Positions 23,150 through 34,205 of a DNA stretch of 64,000 nucleotides are shown here, one piece after another. Positions within the stretch are counted from its first letter, which is position 1, and every line of letters starts with the position of its first letter. Position numbers and translations under genes: made by a program. Under the pieces are notes generated by a model. It saw only the letters and a list, made by a program, of their open reading frames with translations. It ran no database searches and was not told the DNA's origin. The DNA is from Eulemur rufifrons (lineage: Eukaryota; Chordata; Mammalia; Primates; Lemuridae), in the NCBI RefSeq assembly GCF_041146395.1, contig NC_091002.1:7682501-7746500 (forward strand). The letters run 5' to 3'.

Positions 23150-23330
23150 TCAGAGGAGTGGACACAAGCAGGCTGGGGTTTGAATTCTGTTCCCACCAGG
23201 TAGTAGCTGTGTGAGCAGCCTCAGTTTCCTCTTCAGCCTCAGTTTCCTCACCTGTAGAAGGGGACCAGCCGTTATTATTTGCTGGCGCGTGTGAGGAGTA
23301 TGACACAGTGCAGATGCTGAATGACTCTAG
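23150..23330 (+). mobile_element. MIR SINE
   Basis: 'gctggggtttgaattctg', 'agtagctgtgtgagcag', 'cctcagtttcctcacctgtag', and then 'cgttattatttgctgg' are consecutive MIR landmarks. A short duplication of 'cctcagtttcctc' lies inside. Confidence 0.8.
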
Positions 23331-23808
23331 ACCCGCCTTGGCCAAGGCCCTGCCGCCAGCGATGCCCAGCAAGGGCTGTGAGCACGGAGGCACCGCCGGG
23401 AGGGCGCGGAGGGCAGGGCTCTGCAGGCAGCACTGGCCCGTCCGTGCACCAGCTGTAAGAGGAGCAAATCCGCAGACTGCAGGAAAGTAATACTCGAGTC
23501 CATTGAAAATAAAAGAAAGGCATCGCCAAGGGCGTGGCCCGAGGAGAGTGAACGTGCAGGGGAGAGAGGGGCGGGCGTGGCCAGAGAGGTGGGAGGCAGC
23601 CGTGGGCTGTGGGGGCCAGAGGAAACCTGGGGTCTGCGGGGGCAATTGTGGGGCTGCAGGGCCTCGACAGCACCCCCAGGTAGAGGCATCTTCTTGGGGG
23701 GCAGTGAGACCCCTGCCTCTGGGAGCGTTCCACAAGAGCCTGGCGGCCCTTTCCTGTGGGGTGGCCCTGCCTTTGAGTGGTGGGTCAGCCGTGCGTGGGG
23801 CAGTGGGC
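23331..23808. other. GC-rich DNA, no gene
   Basis: A 394-residue antisense frame (24302-23118) spans this interval, the flanking MIR and the MLT1 LTR. It is composed of repeat-derived and GC-driven sequence, so it is not called as a gene. Nothing else is seen. Confidence 0.4.
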
Positions 23809-24070
23809 TGAGTGGTGGCCCCTAAAGACACATCCACGTTCTTTGGATGGAGAAAATGGCCTGATTTGGAAAAAGGGTCTCTGTGGATGTGATCGTGAGG
23901 TGAGGGGGGTACCCTATATGCTGTCACAAGTGTCCTGATCAGAGACAAGAGACACGGACTCAGAGAAGGCCACTTGGAGCCAGCAGGGACTGGGGTGATG
24001 TGGCCACAAGCCCAGGAAATCTGGAGCCACCAGGAATAGAAGGGGGGAAGGACCCCCGGAGCCTCCGCAG
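23809..24070 (+). mobile_element. MLT1-like MaLR LTR
   Basis: 'ggcccctaaagacacatccacg', 'gatttggaaaaagggtctct', 'gtggatgtgatcgtgaggtg', 'cacaagtgtcctgatcagag' and 'gtgatgtggccacaagccc' follow the MLT1 LTR order. The 3' end is diverged. Confidence 0.8.
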
Positions 24071-25019
24071 GGAGCACGGAGCTCTGGTCTATGGGACCGT
24101 GAGCCCCAGGGCACCATCCAGGTGGCCTCGAGGAGCCTCCCATCCCTGGCGTCCCCAACTCCCATCTTCCTGGGGGTGGAGGGGGGCACGAAGCTTCCCA
24201 AAGGGGCCTCCCCAGGTGCTGCCCCCAGCATGGAGCTCCATGGGAGGGCACAGTGATTCCAGAATATCGAGGGTGGTCCTTTGTCACCTTTGCTAAATAC
24301 AAAGTTTATCTGTTGCCTCGCTGGGTTCAGACCCGGAGCCAGGCGTGGCCGGCAGCTCGCGGTCACCCAGCGGGCAGGGCCAGCGTGCCCTCCTGCACCT
24401 CGGCATCGGCACCCCCAGAGGTTCCTCGGGGAAACGCGGGACTGCTTTTGTGTAAATTGGTGGCAGATGCCTCTCAGCAAACTGCCGCCTAATTGCTTTT
24501 AAAAAGTGACTCTTGGTTCTATTGTGCTTTGCAAGACGTCAAATGGTGTGGAAAATCGGTTATAAACACCAGGGGATGCTGCTTGCCCAAGGTGGGCGTG
24601 GGTAGGGCCGGGGTTCCAGCTCCCTCTGGATCCTTGCCCGCTGTGACCCCATAGGTGCCTCTCTTCCTTGGGCTTAGGCCAGGTTCCTGGGGTCCTGTCT
24701 GGACAAGTCACCTGGGATGCTGTGCCCAGGGATGGGTGTGCGGGCAGAAGTGACCGCCAGTAAATGCAAGCCGCTGGTGGGTCCAAGAGAGCAAACAAGG
24801 AAACCAAGTCCTCCAAACTCTTTCCGGGCCTGAAATTGGCGTGTCCAGCATTACAATGTACTGGGGGGTGAATACAGCCTGCAGGAGGGAGCAGGCACTG
24901 GGCGCCTGGTGTGGGGCCCAAGGGCTGCGGCAGCAAGGCTGTGCTCTGTGCGTACGTGTGTGTTTGTGTGCATGTATGTGTGCACGTGTGTGCACATGAG
25001 CAGAGCTGGGAGGGGAAGT
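24071..25019. other. Unique DNA, no gene
   Basis: Mixed composition. A GT-rich tract at 24947-24995 is the only simple repeat. The stretch 24480-24560 is AT-richer. No domain-bearing frame is seen. Confidence 0.4.
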
Positions 25020-25100
25020 CTGGCTTCCAGGGCCAGCTCTGTGACTTTGAGCAAGGCGCTCCTCCTCTCTGAGCCTCAGTTTAGCTCTGTGCACAGAGGC
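25020..25100 (+). mobile_element. MIR SINE fragment
   Basis: 'gccagctctgtgactttgagc', 'aaggcgctcctcctctctg' and 'agcctcagttt' are the central MIR motifs. Confidence 0.65.
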
Positions 25101-25579
25101 CTTGGGACCCACCCCCAGCCTTACTCTCTCCCTGGGGCTCCCGGGTCTGTGGAGCAAGTTGCAGAGCGCTGGCGGGTCCTGGGTCCTCCTGTCTCCTGCT
25201 TGCTGGTCAGAGTCCCTGCAGAACTCGGTGCCGAAAGCCTCGCTTTCTCCAGCAGCTATCTGGCGGGTACCCTGAGCTTAACAGGCTCAGGGCAGCTGCT
25301 CTCTTCTGCACTTGGCCCCATCTCGGGTCCAGGCCCTCCTGCCTGCCCAGGGCTCAGCCCAGATCCCAGAGTCCATGTTGGGGCCTGCTGGTCTCCAGCT
25401 GGGCTCTGCCTTGAGGCATTTGCTACTCACCTCCTTGACCACCAGCTTGGCCCGAGTTAGCTTTGCTCCCCACAGTGTCCCCAAGGCCCGGCCCGGCCCC
25501 TGGCTCCCGCTCTGCCTGCTGTCCAGCGACAGCCAGTGAGGCCTTACAAGTGGAAATCACTCCAGGTGAGGCTGGCGAG

Positions 25580-25712
25580 TTGCTTACCTGTGGGCTTGTC
25601 CTCCTCCCTGAGACTGGGAGCCTGCCTCCTGCTGGCTGCACTGTCTGCAAACAAAGACGTCTTAATAAACACCTGTCGTAAGAGTGGAATATGAGGTTGA
25701 ATGAATGAGTCC
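25580..25712 (+). mobile_element. L2 LINE 3' end
   Basis: 'ctcctccctgagactgggagc', then 'aataaacacctgtcg' and the terminal 'ttgaatgaatgag' match the polyadenylation-like end of L2 elements. Confidence 0.6.
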
Positions 25713-27689
25713 CAGATAGAAGGACCTCCTAAAATGGTCTAGCCTCCCACTGGCAGGGGGGGAAACTGAGGCTCAGGGTGGAAGGAGGTGGAGGGAAGCG
25801 GAATAGTCTTCAGTGTCGTCTCTGATCCTCCCACACTACAGGAACAGGAATTCTTCTTGCCATTCTCTCTGGGAGAGACTGAGGCTGGACAGAGTCCATT
25901 TCTCGGCCCAGCTCTTTCTGCCTCCCTGCACCGCTGGGCGGGCCGGCCACGGGCAACTCCAGGTGCGTCGGAGGCGTGGACGTGGCCAGACCAGCCTCCA
26001 GGGACAAGGGAGGTCCCTACTTGGCTGAGGCCCCTGCCCACCTACCTGTCCTGGCCCCGCCCCACGGAGGCTGCTCGCTGGGGCAGAGCCCGGCACCACT
26101 GCGACCCTTGTCCTCTGCGGTGCTGGGTCACCTGCTCCCCACCTGCTCATTCTGCTGCCCTGGGCAGTTCCCTGGGGTCCCCGGGCTCTTCCCCAGATAA
26201 GGGACAAATAAACATGCGGTGGCCTGAAAGCTTGGCACCTCCTCCTGTGTTGGGGCTGGCCCGGGGGAGGGCAGGGGTGGGGAGGGCCCCCCCTCGAGGG
26301 GCAGCTGTCTGCGAGGGCGGCGGGTGGCGGGTGGGTTGGGGCGCTGCTATGCCCGTTGCTCCCCAAGACCCCGGCGCCAGTGGCGAGAAGAGCGTGAAGC
26401 GTGTGTGTGGGTGCTGGGCGCAAAGCCAGATCCTTCTAAGACTGTTCAGTGGTGGCCGTGGGTGGTCACTCACTGTCTGTGGCCCTCGGCCTGGTGGTGA
26501 GGGGCAATGTGAGGACGCCACGAGTCTGCCCCCAGCCTGGAGGGGTCAGGCCAACCCTGCCTGGCCCCACTCTACTCTGTGACCCTGCCAACTCCAGTGG
26601 TCCTGCTCCGTGTTGGGCCCCTCTGGTGCGTGCTGTGCAGGCGGCGTGGTCTTCCTCAAACCCAAGTCAGACGGACCCTCCTTTCCCATAGTCTTCCAGG
26701 ACACTGCCTACCTGGGGACACTGTCATCCAACAGCAGCCACTGCCCCCTTCTTTGTGATGGGTGCCCAGAGCTGGGGCACAAGGCACTGTTCTCCTGTGG
26801 TGATGCTAAGCCCTGCCACCCTGGCAGCTGGGCGGCGGGTGACTCCATTCTGCAGGCTCTGATGTCTTCATCATTGGCCCCTCAGTCAAAGTCACGTGGC
26901 CCTCCACTGTGCACAGCAACAGCCAGCACCTGACTTGGGACCCCTTGGGGTCCAGCCACTCCTGTGGTCGTGGGGCTCTTCTTGTCTTCCCTGCACCCAC
27001 CCCTGTCCAGCCCACTCTGTCACTGAGCCCTGTCCCCTCTACCCACTGCACATGTCCCAAATGGCACATTTCCACTGCCCTAGACAAGCTTCCATCTCCC
27101 CCAGCAGGTGACCCCAGGGCCTTTACATGGCTCCCCGCCTTTTCTCTTCCCAACAGAGCGAACTTTCCAGGGTATAAACTGGGCTGCCTCCCTCCGCTGA
27201 GGAAACCCTCTCCTCCTGTCCTACACAGAACCAGACCAAAGGCCCCGTCCTCAGGCCTGACCCCCTTCTCCAGCCCCTCTATCTGCCCCTCCCCCACCCC
27301 TGAGAGTCTGTCCTCCCTGACTGCCCCCACCTGCCTTGCCTTTGTGATTCTCCTGCCTGGAGCTCACGGCACGTCCCTGTGTGGACCCTGTCTGTCTCTG
27401 CCTGTCTTGTCCCACCCAGCCCCCTCCCACTGTCCTGCCTTGTCATACCTGCAGGACTTTCACCATTCTGAGTGGCCTTGTCCCCTCATCCCCAGCATGT
27501 GTGTTTCCCATTACGACATGGGCTCCAGGGCAGGACTTTGGTGTGTCCCACCCATGGTGACACCAGGGCTTGGGGGCATTGTGTGGCAGCTCCTCCCGCC
27601 TCCCCTGTTTTCTCTCCTACACCTCCCATCTCGTCTCTGCAAATCCTCTTGTCTCTCCAGGTGGAATTGATCCGAAATCTGAATCCCGT
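25713..27689. other. GC-rich DNA, no gene recognised
   Basis: Contains long overlapping frames, for example 264 residues (25788-26582, +) and 253 residues (26909-27670, +), both Pro/Ser/Leu-rich and without motifs. The part from 27330 to 27560 has some L2-like phrases ('gggctccagggcaggacttt'), which may explain the second frame. Confidence 0.4.
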
Positions 27690-28010
27690 CACCTCCCCAC
27701 AACCCCCCCCTTCCTGCCGCATCCAGACTCCGACTCTGATCTGACGACCACAGTGGCCGCCTGGCATTCCCCCTGCTGCTGCTGTGGCCCTGCAGGCTCA
27801 CCCCACACTCCCAACCTGGCAGCGGAGGGATCGTTCCACAGACAAGAAGATGTAGTCCCTGCTCTGCTCAGAACCTTCCGGAGGCTCTTCATCTTGCTAA
27901 GCAAAGATCACAATGTGCACAGGCCTGCCCCTCCTCCGCTGCCTCCTGGACCCTGTCCCACCACTGTCCTGGGTGTTTGCAGGCTGCCCTGTCACTGAAC
28001 GGAACTGGGC
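27690..28010 (+). mobile_element. L2-like LINE fragment (diverged)
   Basis: 'ccctgctctgctcagaacc' then 'ttccggaggctcttcat' resembles the L2 'ctgctcaaaaccctccgatggctccc' region. The boundaries are soft. Confidence 0.45.
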
Positions 28011-28033
28011 CACTTGCCCTTGTGCAATGGAGG

Positions 28034-28364
28034 TTTTTTTTTTTTTTTTGAGACAGAGTCTCACTCTGTTGCCTGGGCTAGAGTGCCGTGGCGTCAGCCT
28101 AGCTCACAGCAACCTGAAACCCCTGGGCTCAAGCGATCCTCCTGCCTCAGCCTCCCGAGTAGCTGGGACCACAGGCATGTGCCACCATGCCCGGATAATT
28201 TTTTTCTATATATTTTTAGTTGTCCAGATCATTTCTCTCTATTTTTAGTACAGACGGGATCTCGCTCTTGCTCAGGCTGGTCTTGAACTACTGACCTTGA
28301 GCGATCCTCCCTCCTCGGCCTCCCAGAGTGCTAGCATTACAGGCATGAGCCACCGCGCCCGGCC
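28034..28364 (-). mobile_element. Alu SINE, antisense, with target-site duplications
   Basis: T-run, 'gagacagagtctcactctg', 'gctagagtgccgtggcgtca', the 'ctatatatttttagttgtcc' linker, and terminal 'gagccaccgcgcccggcc'. The duplication tgcaatggag is at 28023-28032 and 28365-28374. It is a little-diverged, strepsirrhine-type copy. Confidence 0.95.
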
Positions 28365-28374
28365 TGCAATGGAG

Positions 28375-28944
28375 TTTTGCAGGGAAACACCGAAACACTG
28401 GGTTTTTGCATCGAGGAAGTCTAAGTGCCAGGCAGTTGAGCAAGGAAACAGGAATTGGGTTCAAATCTATTTCCCTAAGCTTGGGCCCAGCCGGGTTCAA
28501 TACATGTAGGGTAATGAGGTGTGATCTGGCCACTGCCATGGGGTGAGGCCAGGGCTTGATCTGATTGGATCCTGGCTCCCGCCATGCAGCATCCGCTTCT
28601 TAACTGTCTCTGCTCGTCTGTCCCTGAACTTAGGTTCCACTGGTGATTGCACTGCACGCTTGGTTCATCTGGGCACGCTCAGGTTAAGTGACTTTCAACC
28701 TGGGGACCATGGCAATTAAAAAACAACCCACAACTTGGTTACATAAAAGTTGAATTGGGTTGGGGTGGTGTGGTTATGCCCCTCCCCCATTGCCTCTTGG
28801 ACCCACGTCCCACCACTGGTGGCACGAGGAGCCCTGCCCTGGCCGTGCACCTGGTCCTCCCACTGCCCACCACGCGAGGCTGCAGCCCGGCCCACCCTTC
28901 AGGTGCCTCCCTCGTCACTTATTTTTCTTCCCAGCCCTATTTCC
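28375..28944. other. Unique DNA, no gene
   Basis: Moderate composition. A short MIR-like phrase ('aattgggttcaaatctattt', about 28452-28471) is too little to call. Nothing else is seen. Confidence 0.4.
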
Positions 28945-29088
28945 AAACCCACGTATCCTACTTGTTTGCTTTCTTTCTCTTCCCACTAGAAAGTGGTCTG
29001 AGGCAGGCAGCGATTTGGGTTGTCTTGCTCACTCCTTGGTTCTCAGTGCCTGGCACACAGCAGGTGCTCAGCCATCACTGCATTCAGT
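28945..29088 (+). mobile_element. L2 LINE 3' end
   Basis: 'cccactagaaagtggtctg', 'ttggttctcagtgcctggc', 'acacagcaggtgctcagcc' are the final landmarks of an L2 element. It is immediately followed by a 30-bp tandem triplication. Confidence 0.7.
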
Positions 29089-29178
29089 GGAGGAGCGAGG
29101 GAAGGAATGAGTGGGTGGGGAGGAGCGAGGGAAGGAATGAGTGGGTGGGGAGGAGCGAGGGAAGGAATGAGTGGGTGG
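29089..29178. repeat. 30-bp tandem repeat, three perfect copies
   Basis: Identical 30-bp units at 29089-29118, 29119-29148 and 29149-29178, each containing gagcgagggaaggaatgagt. The unit looks like an elaboration of the (tgaatgaa)-type tail expected after an L2 3' end. Perfect identity implies recent amplification. Confidence 0.97.
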
Positions 29179-29645
29179 GGGGCGATTGTCTCACTCACAG
29201 TACCCCCAAACCCCACCAACCACACCACGCTCTGCCACGCCCCAGCCCGCACCTCCATATGGGCCTTCAGACCTCAGAGGGAGACTCTCATCCCACAGTT
29301 CTGGGGGACCTGGTGTGGGAGAGTGCTCCTCGCCTCCAGTTCTCAGGAACATCCTGGCACCTCCTGGAGGAATTCTGTTCCCTGGGAGAATCCATGGCTC
29401 CCAGCTTGGGCCCCAGCAGTGCACATGCGGGGACCCTCAGGAGCTGACCCCTCATGCTTGTCCCCTTCCAGTCTCGCAGTCAATGGAGATGTGAGACCCC
29501 TCAGGAAGGCAGACGGGGTGAGAACACCTTTGTTGCTGATACCGGGAAGGAGAGGGTGGTCCAGATGTGCAGCTGGTACAGTCCCTCGGACCCCTCCCAG
29601 CCTATGCTCTGGGTAGCTTCTGAGGGGGAAGTTGGGTCTGCAGTC
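29179..29645. other. Unique DNA, no gene
   Basis: GC-rich. Frames such as 29020-29616 (+) run through the tandem repeat and carry no domain. Confidence 0.4.
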
Positions 29646-30799
29646 ACCTGGGGCTGACCCTCCCTCACCTGGGGTGGCCCTCCCTCACCTGGGCTGACCC
29701 TCCCTCACCTCGGGTGCCCTCCCTCATCTGGGCTGACCCTCCCTCATCTGGGCTGACCCTCCCTCACCTGGGGTGGCCCTCCCTTACCTGGGGTGCCCTC
29801 CCTCATCTGGGCTGACCCTCCCTCACCTGGGGTGCCCTCCCTCATCTGGGCTGACCCTCCCTCACCTGGGGTGCCCTCCCTCATCTGGGCTGACCCTCCT
29901 TCACCTGGGGTGGCCCTCCCTTACCTGGGGTGCCCTCCCTCACCTGGGCTGACCCTCCCTCACCTGGGCTGACCCTCCCTCACCTGGGGTGCCCTCCCTC
30001 ATGTGGGGTGACCCTCCTTCACCTGGGGTGACCCTCCTTTACCTGGGGTGCCCTCCCTCATCTGGGCTGACCCTCCCTCACCTGGGGTGCCCTCCCTCAC
30101 CTGGGCTGACCCTCTTTCACCTGGGGTGCCCTCCCTCATCTGGGCTGACCCTCCCTCATATGGGCTGACCCTCCCTCACCTGGGGTGCCCTCCCTCACCT
30201 GGGGTGCCCTCCCTCACCTGGGCTGACCCTCCCTCATGTGGGGTGACCCTCCCTCATATGGGCTGACCCTCCCTCATCTGGGGTGACCCTCCCTCACCTG
30301 GGGTGCCCTCCCTCACCTGGGCTGACCCTCCCTCACCTGGGGTGCCCTCCCTCATCTGGGCTGACCCTCCCTCATCTGGGCTGACCCTCCCTCACCTGGG
30401 CTGACCCTCCTTCACCTGGGCTGACCCTCCTTCACCTGGGGTGCCCTCCCTCACATGGGCTGACCCTCCCTCACCTGGGCTGACCCTCCCTCACCTGGGC
30501 TGAGCCTCCCTCACCTGGGGTGGCCCTCCCTCACCTGGGGTGGCCCTCCCTCACCTGGGCTGACCCTCCCTCATGTGGGGTGACCCTCCCTCTTGTGGGG
30601 TGACCCTCCCTCATGTGGGGTGACCCTCCCTCACCTGGGGTGACCCTCCCTCATCTGGGCTGACCCTCCCTCACCTGGGATTGACCCTCCCTCTTGTGGG
30701 CTCACCCTCCCTCACCTGGGCTGACCCTCCCTCACCTGGGCTGACCCTCCCTCACCTGGGCTGACCTTCCGTCACCTGGGCTGACCCTTCATCACCCGG
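29646..30799. repeat. 20-bp minisatellite, about 58 copies
   Basis: Units of 19-20 bases related to cctgggctgaccctccctca and the shorter cctggggtgccctccctca. Variants are intermixed, so it is not a simple two-type array. The degenerate position before 'ggg' reads cacctg, catctg, catgtg, catatg or cacatg, all fitting the E-box CANNTG. Only a few units (for example near 29707, 30590 and 30690) lose it. Likely hypervariable in length. Confidence 0.97.
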
Positions 30800-32325
30800 A
30801 GTTGCTCATTTGGTGCTGTCCCCTCAAGGCTGCAGCAAGCGTGGCTCCTGCTGCTCTAAGTGCTGGTGGGACCAGCAGACCATAACCCTTTGACCTCATA
30901 ACCCCCTGGGCTTAACTGCTACATCTATGGCCTGCTGGGGGTCCCCATCCCCTGGCAGTGGGGGGGTCTGGTCTCTCAGGGCAAGCCTGGTCACCTCCCC
31001 CATTGCCACCCTGTTGTTGAGCCAGAGGCGTGGGCCTTCCCTCTGTCCCCTCTGGGTCCATCTGACCCAACTGAGAGTCCTGTTGCCCTGAAACACTGCA
31101 GCCCACTGGGCACCGTGAAGGGCTGAGATGACACCGGAAGTGAGAGCTGCTGATCTCGCTGACCAGGGGGCTTGGGTGATTCAGTGCTGGGCTGAGCGTG
31201 GGAGTGTGGGGTAGCCGGGCTGCGGGTTGGGTCCCATCCTGTGGGAGGACCCCGCTCCACAAGCACAGCCAGGCGAGGGTGCTCGAGAAGAGGCTGAGTG
31301 GGGAGCATGATCTGGCAGGTGCTGTGGGTCCCCACTAGCCGAGGTTGGAACTCAGGCTCTCGGGGGCCGCTCCCAGCACAGTCCCTGGAGCCCTGGATGT
31401 GGACACGGAATGGGTTTGGGCCCGGCCAGTTGGGGCAAGTTGGGGAGTCCAAGGGCAGGCAGAGCCTGCAAGACGGGAGGGGCAGCTGCTGCCAGATGGT
31501 GAGGTGGCTCCAGGGCCACGGGCTCCCTTGGTCACCTGTGGGGGTCCCTCTTCTGAGTGGGTAGCTGGACCCTAGCCCCAGCTCTGCAACTCTGAGCTTA
31601 GGCCAGAGGTCCCTGGGTCAAGGAAGAAACTTACCAGCATCCCCACTCAAAATGCCCTCACGCAGAGTTGGTGCAGCCACCCGGATGCAGCAGTGACAAG
31701 CTAATGGGTGGCCGGAGCCTTCCCTTCTCACAGGCAGAACTGTCTGAGGGGCTGTGCTCACTGTTTGTTCCCAGAGCCCAGTCCACCTCCGACTGCAAAC
31801 AGCGCTGAGGGCCGAGAAAGCTGAAACTCCTGGACAAGCTGAGTGACTCATCCTACCCTGAGCTGATCTGAGGCATCTGGGTGAGGCAGAGCCTGCCTTT
31901 TGTTTGTCTCCTCCCAGTTGTATTTCTTATTTATGTTGCTTGATTTCAGATGCACCCAGTTTGTACCATTTACTGTGCAGAGGCGAGAGAAAGAAAGGAA
32001 GGAATGTACTCACAGTCGCCAGGTGCATTTTTTCAGCCTTTGCAGGGCAGGCTTGGGGAAGGCCTAGCTCTGGCTGTGGTCCCAGTGCTCACCTCCCTGG
32101 CCTCAGAAACTGGAGGAACCTCTGTGGCTGACAGTTTGTCTCTGCATGCAAATCTTCCACTTCCTATCAGAGCTGGGGCATCAGTGAGGCAAGAGAGGCG
32201 GTTATAAGGAACAAACTCACATTTGCATGACCCCAAGTGTGGGTGCCTCCTTAAATTTTGTGCTCTGGGTGCCCCTATTGCTCCATCCTAGTCCCAACTC
32301 TGTTTCCTATATCCTTCCCTCTCCA
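30800..32325. other. Unique DNA, no gene recognised
   Basis: GC-rich to mixed. Several short frames on both strands have no motif. The 31900-32230 part is more AT-rich. No repeat is named. Confidence 0.4.
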
Positions 32326-32725
32326 TCACCCTATCCATCCATCCATCCATCCATCCATTCATTTATCCGTCCATCCACCTACCTATCCATGCATCCATCC
32401 ATTCATTAATCTATTCACTCATCTATCCATCTGTCTATGCATCCATCCATCCATCCATCCATTCATCCATCCATCTATTCATTTATCCATCCATCAATCC
32501 ATCCATCCATCTATTCATCCATCCATCCATCCATCCATTCAACCATCCATCCAGCCATCCATCTATCTATCCATGCATCCATCCATCCTTCCATCCATTC
32601 ACTCATCTATCCATCTGTCTATGCATCCATCCATCCATCCATCCATCCACCTGTCTATCCATGCATCCATCCATTCATTCATCTATCCATCCATCCATTC
32701 ACTTATCCTTCCATGCATCACTTAC
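32326..32725. repeat. (ATCC)n tetranucleotide array
   Basis: About 400 bases dominated by ccatccatccatccat, with attc, tatc and catg interruptions. Same strand and motif as 11791-12466, but with less of the cacc variant. The + frames read Ile-His-Pro-Ser polymers. Confidence 0.97.
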
Positions 32726-33084
32726 TTGTCCATTCAACCAGCAAACACTTCATCAGCACCTGCTATAAGCCCACTACAAGACTTGCACTACAATGCAAGC
32801 AAGGCCAGGACTAGGGTACTTCAAGAGAGGTGCCCAGGACACAAAATTTAAGGAGGCACCACTCTCAGAGTCATGCAAGTACGGGGGTTGTTGCAGGTTT
32901 GGGGAGACAGGTGTCCCCACTTCTTTTCAGGTTCTCATCAGCAGAGAGCAGTCCCAGGTAGCCAAGTGCCAGCTTAGTGGAGGCAGCAGCACTCCACTGT
33001 CCCCTAGGTCCAGGCATGCCTGGCAAACTCCCAGAGTGCACAGCTAGGCCGAGTGCAGTGTGGGTTGGGAATGGTCCTCATTCG
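32726..33084. other. Unique DNA, no gene
   Basis: Nothing recognisable apart from the phrase 'caaacacttcatcagcacctgctataagcc' near 32744, which could be the start of another diverged ancient repeat. Confidence 0.35.
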
Positions 33085-33600
33085 ATCGACCAAGCAATCC
33101 CTATTGTGCATGTCCTACTATATGCCAGGCACCGTGTCGGAGCTGGGAGTACCAGTGGGAGCAAACCTGATCCAAACCCCTCCCTGCTAGTGGGGAAGAC
33201 AGAAAGTGAACAAGATGAACTTGTGCTTCATTAAATGGTGACGTGTGCTATAAAAAACAGGGAGGAACCATGGTGACAGAGGGACAGCTGTGACTTTAAA
33301 TCAGGTGGCCTGAGAGGCTGAAGTGAGAGGAAAGACTTATGGAGGGGAGAGCATTCTGGGCGGCAGGACAGTGAGGGGGCAAGCCTCCAGGCTATGTTGG
33401 GGACAGCAGGGAGGGCAGAGGAGGATTAGGGGACAGGCCAGTGAGTGGGCCCTGTGGGCTTCGCTGTGAGTGAGGTGTGGATTGGCATGGCCTGACCAAG
33501 CTCTGCATGGGTCAGCTGGCAGCTCTTCTGGGAGAGGCCAGGACAGGTCAGAAGCCCAGGCAGAGGGGTTTGCCAGTGTCCAGGTGAGAGATGAACTTAT
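33085..33600. mobile_element. Ancient mammalian interspersed repeat, family not named
   Basis: Opens 'ctactatatgccaggcaccg' and has 'ggggaagacagaaagtgaac', 'agagcattctgggcggcag', 'gcagaggggtttgccagtg' and 'tccaggtgagagatgaa'. This order of phrases recurs in mammalian genomes as an old element, but I am unsure whether it should be filed under L2 or another class. It is non-coding here. Confidence 0.5.
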
Positions 33601-34074
33601 GACCCAGTGGGAAAGACATTCATGTGCTAGATGAATTTTATTCAGAGAATAAACACATATCCATGAGACCCCAAGGTATCTCAGCAGACAGCAGTGGTAC
33701 CTGTCATCAGTCCAGTCCAACCTCTGAAGAAAATGAGACCGAGGTTACATGATCCAACAAACCATCCAGATGATGGCAGGGCAGGGGTGCGACTCTGGAC
33801 CTTCTGCCCCCTGGGCAGGTGCTTGCTGCTCTGCCCTGCTTAGGTCATACCAATGTGCACCATCTCAGGGTCTGGGTGGCGGGGCTGGAAGGGTTTAAAG
33901 AGCTGTAGGCAGGGCTGTGCTTGCCCCCAGAGAAGCATCTGTAAAGGGATGTTTTAGACACTCCTGTCTTGGGGTCATTGGTGGGGATCTCATTCACACC
34001 ACCTGCTCCCTGTCACCTGTCTGGAAGGCTCATCAAGGTCCCTATCCTAGGAGACTGCAAACTCTTTTTGATGG
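33601..34074. other. Unique DNA, no gene
   Basis: Mixed composition, no convincing frame or repeat. Confidence 0.4.
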
Positions 34075-34205
34075 GGGCAGGTAACACATACTGTAGGCTT
34101 TGCAGACCAGCCAGTCTCTGGCGGTAGTGCAAATGCAGCCATGGACGACACACAAATGAATGGCTTCATTTCAATAAAACTTCATTTACAGAAACAGGCG
34201 GTGGG
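34075..34205 (+). mobile_element. hAT-Charlie-type DNA transposon relic
   Basis: 'taggctttgcagaccagcc', 'tgcaaatgcagccatggac', 'ttcaataaaacttcatttac' and 'agaaacaggcggtgggc' correspond in order to a common non-autonomous mammalian hAT element. It is truncated at both ends with no terminal repeats visible. The subfamily is left open. Confidence 0.6.

Noticed and set aside
23118..24302. 394-residue antisense frame
   Set aside because: It is made of MIR, GC-rich spacer and MLT1 LTR sequence read backwards.
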